Assembly: GCA_002170915.1 (NCBI GenBank)
Contig: NHHQ01000083.1
Location: 1-29,114, forward strand
Direction: 5' to 3'
DNA from: Rhodospirillaceae bacterium TMED167
GTDB taxonomy: Bacteria; Pseudomonadota; Alphaproteobacteria; Rhodospirillales_A; UBA2165
DNA: 29,114 nucleotides
A program made the translations under genes and the position numbers. Shown one piece after another: positions 25,888 to 29,114 of the stretch; the first letter of the stretch is position 1; every line of letters starts with the position of its first letter. A model generated the notes under the pieces. That model was not told the DNA's origin. It did not search any database and was given only the letters and a program-made list of their open reading frames with translations.

Positions 25888-26119
25888 TCATGTTTTGTTA
25901 GCAGGTTGGGTGCACTATCTGGCATTCGACCTATTTATTGGCGCCTGGATTTCTCAGCAAGCGGATGATGCCAGTATCTCGCGGCTAGTCCAGGCTCCGA
26001 TCCTAGTAACAACGTTCATGTTTGGTCCATTTGGATTACTACTGTTCCTGATAGTCTGGAAGACCCAGAACCTAACACTCCAAATCTATCATCCGATGAA
26101 GCAAGGTGCTGAAAGATGA
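25847..26119 (+). pseudogene. ABA4-like (DUF4281) membrane protein, 5'-truncated
   Basis: 90 residues if read from TTG at 25847. The sequence LADVAKLVSNDHVLLAGWVHYLAFDLFIGAWISQQAD followed by FMFGPFGLLLFLIVW is the C-terminal half of ABA4-like/DUF4281 proteins, whose members are about 140 residues with four membrane helices. The first helices and any ATG are absent; a TGA closes the frame at 25829-25831 and there is no other start before 26021. The break coincides with that of the LysR gene on the opposite strand. The stop overlaps the next gene as ATGA. In plants the family is linked to neoxanthin synthesis; the bacterial role is unknown. Confidence 0.68.
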
Positions 26120-26922
26120 CAAAATTGACAATGTTACCCAAGATTTCGGTAACCTCTCGCGTGGAAGGCCTGCTCTGGCAGTGCGGGTTAATTTTAATCG
26201 CGCTACTGCCAGTCACATTCCTCGTCTCGTTGGATGATACTCGTCAGCTGAACGACATCAACATTTGGGCGAAACCAATGAAATTTCAGGCGTCGGCAGG
26301 CCTGCACATGATGACCCTCGCCTTCGTCGCACGTTTTATCAACGCAGATGTCCGCGGAAAGCCCGTGGTATACGGGCTTTGTTGGATCCTGACGTTCACT
26401 GCGATTACTGAAGTCGCCTACATAACCATACAGGCGGCACGTGGACGGCATTCGCACTGGAACTTCGAGACCCAGTTCGAATCTTTGATGTACGCTGCGA
26501 TGGGCGTTGGCGCGGTCACGCTGATCCTGGGTGCTGCGGTGCTCGGTCTGCTGGTTTATCGCTACCCGGTTTGCGAAATGGGTCAGGGCCTACGGCTTAG
26601 CATTCTACTGGGCATGGTCCTTGGATTTTTCACGACGCTGGTTGTCGCCGGATATATGTCGCAAAATTATGGCCACTGGGTTGGTGGCATTCGAAGCGAC
26701 GCTGATGGCCTGCTGCTGGTCGGTTGGGTCCGCGGTGGTGGCGATCTGCGTGTATCCCACTTCTTCGCGATGCATATGATGCAGGTCATCCCTATAATTG
26801 GCTGGGTCGCTGATCGATGGTTCCACAGGCCTAAACATATTGTCATTGTCGCATCTGCTGTCAGTGTTGGGGCGGTCGTCGCCACATTCATTCAAGCTCT
26901 CAGTGGGCAGCCGTTCATCTGA
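26116..26922 (+). CDS. Multi-spanning membrane protein of unknown function
   Basis: 268 residues with about seven hydrophobic helices: near 19-38, 60-78, 86-106, 126-152, 160-182, 215-235 and 240-262. I do not recognise the family. Striking conserved-looking polar stretches are NIWAKPMKFQASAGLHMMTL after the first helix, RGRHSHWNFETQFES with several charged and His residues, and RVSHFFAMHMMQVIPIIGW with paired histidines. These His-rich helices might bind heme or metal, which is only a guess. Its ATG overlaps the stop of the ABA4-like frame (ATGA), so the two genes are translationally coupled and probably act together. With the upstream gene broken, its own promoter may be lost. Confidence 0.75.
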   Translation: MTKLTMLPKISVTSRVEGLLWQCGLILIALLPVTFLVSLDDTRQLNDINIWAKPMKFQASAGLHMMTLAFVARFINADVRGKPVVYGLCWILTFTAITEVAYITIQAARGRHSHWNFETQFESLMYAAMGVGAVTLILGAAVLGLLVYRYPVCEMGQGLRLSILLGMVLGFFTTLVVAGYMSQNYGHWVGGIRSDADGLLLVGWVRGGGDLRVSHFFAMHMMQVIPIIGWVADRWFHRPKHIVIVASAVSVGAVVATFIQALSGQPFI

Positions 26923-27036
26923 TCTGACCCGCTGCTGAACGCTTGGCAGGGGCTTTATTCAAAGCGGAGTTCGTACTTTTGTCAGTAGCATGCGTTGTGC
27001 ATAAGTAGCCTACTGGCAGGAAATTGACGAACACGT

Positions 27037-27054
27037 TTTCAAAAATTTTTGAAA
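27037..27054. repeat. 18-bp perfect AT-rich palindrome
   Basis: TTTCAAAAATTTTTGAAA is its own reverse complement. It lies 24 bases from the tRNA-Arg fragment in a non-coding stretch (26923-27197) downstream of a plus-strand gene and a minus-strand gene. It could be a binding or recombination site, or a bidirectional terminator part, although its stem has only two G-C pairs. Confidence 0.6.
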
Positions 27055-27078
27055 TAATTTCTAAGCCATTGAAAAGAT

Positions 27079-27123
27079 TGGCGCACCCGGCAAGATTCGA
27101 ACTTGCGGCCTCTGCCTTCGGAG
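27079..27123 (-). pseudogene. tRNA-Arg(CCG) 3' fragment, possible attachment site
   Basis: Read on the minus strand, this is the 3' part of a tRNA: loop CTCCGAA with anticodon CCG, half of the anticodon stem, variable region, a perfect 5-bp T arm around TTCGAAT, acceptor strand CGGGTGC, G and an encoded CCA. The 5' part is wrong: no GCACCCG acceptor or D arm follows and the anticodon stem has a mismatch. A 45-base tRNA 3' end is the typical core left by tyrosine integrases. Curiously, TGGCGCA (27079-27085) pairs with TGCGCCA (27144-27150), closing a tRNA-sized 72-base segment. Confidence 0.6.
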
Positions 27124-27197
27124 GGCCAAGCGAGCCTTTGGGCTGCGCCACACTAGAGAACCAACGCGACCTAGCATCCAACAGCGGTCGGAACGGC

Positions 27198-27995
27198 TTA
27201 GCGGGATTTTTCTCTAGCGGGGCCCACCTCATTGGCAGCTTTGATATGGGAGACCAAGGGATAGAGAGCGCTGCAGAGCGCGATGATGAACCCATACCCG
27301 CCGGCCTTATAGGCCTTGCGACGGACATAAACTTTGTAAAACCGCGACAAAAACTTGCGCACATAGGTGCCGAGACGACCAATTTCGCCCTGATCCACTA
27401 AGTCCTTCGCCCGCCAATCTGTGTAGCGGTCGAGACGCCGGAGCGTGTGCGACAGACTTTTATCGACATAGTGGTCGAGTGGCTCCTTGAGGTCTGGCCC
27501 GCGGGTGCCGCACTCTTCCAGGTGGGGGTGAACACGCCCCATCCCATAACGTTTAGCGAACGTCTTATAAAGCCCGAGGTAGCTCACCTTCCCAAAGGAA
27601 CCCCCACCCCAGCCATGGGAGACATGATGTCCGCCAATGTAATTGCGTACCGGAATGTCAAAGATATCATAAGGCGTGCTCTGAATGGTCGCGCGGATCT
27701 CAGCGGCCAAGTTATCACTGATCCACTCGTCTGCATCTGCATCGATGATCCAGGGGCCAGTGCACGCATCAATGCCCGTATTACGCCGGTCTCCCTCAAA
27801 TTCCCAGGCCCCTTCAACGATCTTATTGGCAAATTTTTCAGCGATTGCCTTGGAGCCGTCGGTACAGCGGTCCAGCAATACCACAATCTCATCAACGAAA
27901 TGGAGATGTCTTAAACAGGCCTCTAGGTCCTCCTCCTCGTTATGCACAACCACAAGAGCGGAGAGCGCGGGCCCTGAACCAGGCACACCGTTCAT
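27198..27995 (-). CDS. Family 2 glycosyltransferase (WaaE/KdtX-like)
   Basis: 265 residues. GT-A fold with LSALVVVHNEEEDLEACLRHL at the N-terminus, LDRCTDGSKAIAEKF after it, and the nucleotide-sugar/metal motif DADADEW (85-91). The order matches the short GT2 enzymes of the WaaE/KdtX group that add glucose or another hexose to the lipopolysaccharide core or other envelope glycan. The C-terminal part has a basic and aromatic helix (FYKVYVRRKAYKAGGYGF) and a hydrophobic end, suggesting membrane association. It is unrelated to the catabolic genes and may belong to a different genomic context beyond the tRNA-Arg fragment. The sugar and acceptor cannot be told. Confidence 0.86.
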   Translation of the reverse strand: MNGVPGSGPALSALVVVHNEEEDLEACLRHLHFVDEIVVLLDRCTDGSKAIAEKFANKIVEGAWEFEGDRRNTGIDACTGPWIIDADADEWISDNLAAEIRATIQSTPYDIFDIPVRNYIGGHHVSHGWGGGSFGKVSYLGLYKTFAKRYGMGRVHPHLEECGTRGPDLKEPLDHYVDKSLSHTLRRLDRYTDWRAKDLVDQGEIGRLGTYVRKFLSRFYKVYVRRKAYKAGGYGFIIALCSALYPLVSHIKAANEVGPAREKSR

Positions 27996-28365
27996 TAGTC
28001 CGAACTCTCAAAGCACGTTGAGGGCCCACGGAGCGCGTGGTATATCCGGCAAACAGACTTGTGGCACGTCATAGCCATTTCAAATAAAATTCTCTCATTG
28101 AGCAGTTCATTCTCCTCATCATACATCAATTACTGACCAGGAGCACCCTCTTGGAGAGGCCGTACCACTTGTGGCCGCCAGAGCATACCGCGAACCTCCG
28201 GAGAATCCCGTAAAACCAACTCCTCCTCTATAAAAAGGTCTGACGCTCAAGCCCGAGAACCCTTCCTTTATGGCCTGTCCACCGGACGACACGCCGCGCC
28301 GATGAACATCCCTCTAGACGCCAACTCCCGAACCGGTTATCACTCCTTTTCCTCGGAACAAAGAC
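27996..28365. other. Intergenic region between glycosyltransferase and tRNA-Ser
   Basis: 370 bases upstream of both divergent genes. I see no ORF with family resemblance and no further RNA gene. A 9-base direct repeat ACTTGTGGC occurs near 28060 and 28168; its meaning is unclear. The promoters of the glycosyltransferase and the tRNA should lie here. Confidence 0.35.
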
Positions 28366-28455
28366 GGTGAGGTGGCCGAGCGGTTGAAGGCACCGGTCTT
28401 GAAAACCGGCAGGCGTTAACGCGTCTCGTGGGTTCGAATCCCACCCTCACCGCCA
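28366..28455 (+). tRNA. tRNA-Ser(TGA)
   Basis: A complete 90-base class II tRNA. The acceptor stem is GGTGAGG with CCTCACC, discriminator G and encoded CCA. The D arm is GGCCGAGCGGTTGAAGGC. The anticodon stem is ACCGG/CCGG-type with loop TTGAAA and anticodon TGA. There is a long variable arm (about 16 bases) typical of tRNA-Ser, and the T arm GTGGGTTCGAATCCCAC. It reads serine codon UCA. Confidence 0.97.
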
Positions 28456-28565
28456 AATACCCACAACAAATTGGGCATTCTGCAACTCTGTCCGGACTTA
28501 GCCAGAAGCTGATTAATTGGTTAAGATTTTCGTTAAGGCATAGACCACCCGTGACCTCGGAAAGC

Positions 28566-29114
28566 CTATGACCGCCATTCGGCAAGGGTGGCAGTAAAAA
28601 AAGACAGGCCTATGAACAGTATAAGCAGCGCGCCCACATGCTCTAAAACAGTCGCAGCGATGGCACCCCCCCGGCTTCCTTCCCCCTGGGTCCTTCGCTT
28701 GTTTGATCCTAACAAATTCATTACGAGCCGTCGAAACAGAATGCTGATGACGCCGAAAGCGGACATAGTAATGGCCATGCCGGCGCTGATAGCTGCTACT
28801 AGGATAACACCCGTTCCTACCATACCGTTAGCTAGCGCAAATAACATAACCAAGAGCGCGCCGGTGCAGGGCACGGCGCCTGCGACCAAGGCGAGCAGAC
28901 CTTGCTGTCTGAGATCACCATGATGATGGTGGTGATCGTGGCTAGATGCTTGAAGATGGCGTAGGCCATATCGGGCCGCTGACGCCACTTTACGGACGGC
29001 ACGACCGAGTAGGAAGACGCCGATACCTGCAATCAGACCAAAGCTCATCAGTCGAATCCAAAGCGACTCCGCTGGTGATCCGCCAATAAAGTGCCGGAAC
29101 GAGATATCAACTAA
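28566..29114 (-). CDS. NicO/RcnA-like nickel-cobalt efflux permease, 5' end beyond the window
   Basis: 183 codons to the right edge; the frame continues past the ATG at 29048 without a stop (LVDISFRHFIGGSPAESLWIRLMSFGL), so the true start lies outside. The visible part has helices typical of the C-terminal NicO half: SFGLIAGIGVFLLGRAV, LLALVAGAVPCTGALLVMLFAL, GTGVILVAAISAGMAITMSAFGV and a last helix ending LAEWRS. Between the first two lies a histidine-rich cytoplasmic loop, SSHDHHHHHGDLRQQG, expected to bind Ni or Co. The PCTGALLVMLFAL motif is characteristic. The family lowers intracellular nickel or cobalt. It is convergent with the tRNA-Ser gene. Confidence 0.85.
   Translation of the reverse strand, partial: LVDISFRHFIGGSPAESLWIRLMSFGLIAGIGVFLLGRAVRKVASAARYGLRHLQASSHDHHHHHGDLRQQGLLALVAGAVPCTGALLVMLFALANGMVGTGVILVAAISAGMAITMSAFGVISILFRRLVMNLLGSNKRRTQGEGSRGGAIAATVLEHVGALLILFIGLSFFTATLAEWRS

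Noticed and set aside
27079..27150. A complete tRNA-Arg gene
   Set aside because: The T arm and 3' end are perfect, but the 5' acceptor strand and D arm are not those of a tRNA and the anticodon stem is mismatched, so only a fragment is supported.
26915..27382. 155-codon minus-strand open frame
   Set aside because: It runs through the end of the glycosyltransferase gene in another frame and through the tRNA fragment; no family features.
1..29114. CRISPR arrays, insertion sequences, phage or toxin-antitoxin genes
   Set aside because: I looked for regular short repeats, transposase motifs and terminal inverted repeats and found none.

Overview
The window looks like chromosomal DNA from an alphaproteobacterium. 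This is inferred from the catabolic gene repertoire, a tRNA-Arg(CCG) 3' end of alphaproteobacterial type and family resemblances; no rRNA or other decisive marker is present. Almost the whole window is a dense catabolic region for aromatic or N-heteroaromatic compounds. I see no transposase, integrase, phage gene or CRISPR array.

Layout. (1) Positions 1-5774, minus strand: a tight five-gene operon, in transcription order a cytoplasmic DMSO-reductase-family molybdoenzyme, a NicX-like ring-cleaving dioxygenase, an alpha/beta hydrolase, a glutathione S-transferase-like protein and a DMT-type permease cut by the left edge. (2) 5827-7681: a small NTF2/SnoaL-like protein and an amidase-signature hydrolase. 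(3) 7929-9822, plus strand: an HpcH/HpaI aldolase and a LigJ-type 4-oxalomesaconate hydratase. (4) 9929-12408, minus: an atypical SDR/epimerase-like protein and a cytochrome P450. (5) 12814-17821, plus: an AraC-family regulator, a Rieske dioxygenase alpha/beta pair ending in a strong terminator, an HcaT-like aromatic-acid permease and a TauE/SafE-type permease. (6) 17918-24640, minus: a six-gene run, in transcription order alanine dehydrogenase, kynureninase, FAD aromatic monooxygenase, fumarylpyruvate-hydrolase-like FAH protein, aldo-keto reductase and SDR. (7) 25018-26922: a 5'-truncated LysR gene back to back with a 5'-truncated ABA4-like (DUF4281) gene, then an unknown multi-spanning membrane protein. 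(8) 27037-29114: a tRNA-Arg 3' fragment, a family 2 glycosyltransferase, an intact tRNA-Ser(TGA) and a NicO/RcnA-like metal exporter cut by the right edge.

How the parts may work together. Kynureninase plus alanine dehydrogenase gives anthranilate-type products and recycles alanine to pyruvate. The FAD hydroxylase, Rieske dioxygenase and P450 are ring-activating enzymes. The NicX-like dioxygenase is the only recognisable ring-cleavage enzyme. The alpha/beta hydrolase, amidase, GST-like protein, FAH hydrolase, LigJ and HpaI aldolase are typical lower-pathway enzymes ending in central metabolites. No single known pathway uses exactly this set, so the substrate is unknown. No ferredoxin or reductase partner for the Rieske enzyme or the P450 is present.

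The most unusual points are the operon that joins a DMSO-reductase-family enzyme to a NicX-like dioxygenase, an aldo-keto reductase whose Asp/His tetrad positions are Asn/Glu, the shared deletion-like junction between the LysR and ABA4-like genes, and direct repeats 20 bp apart ahead of the Rieske genes.
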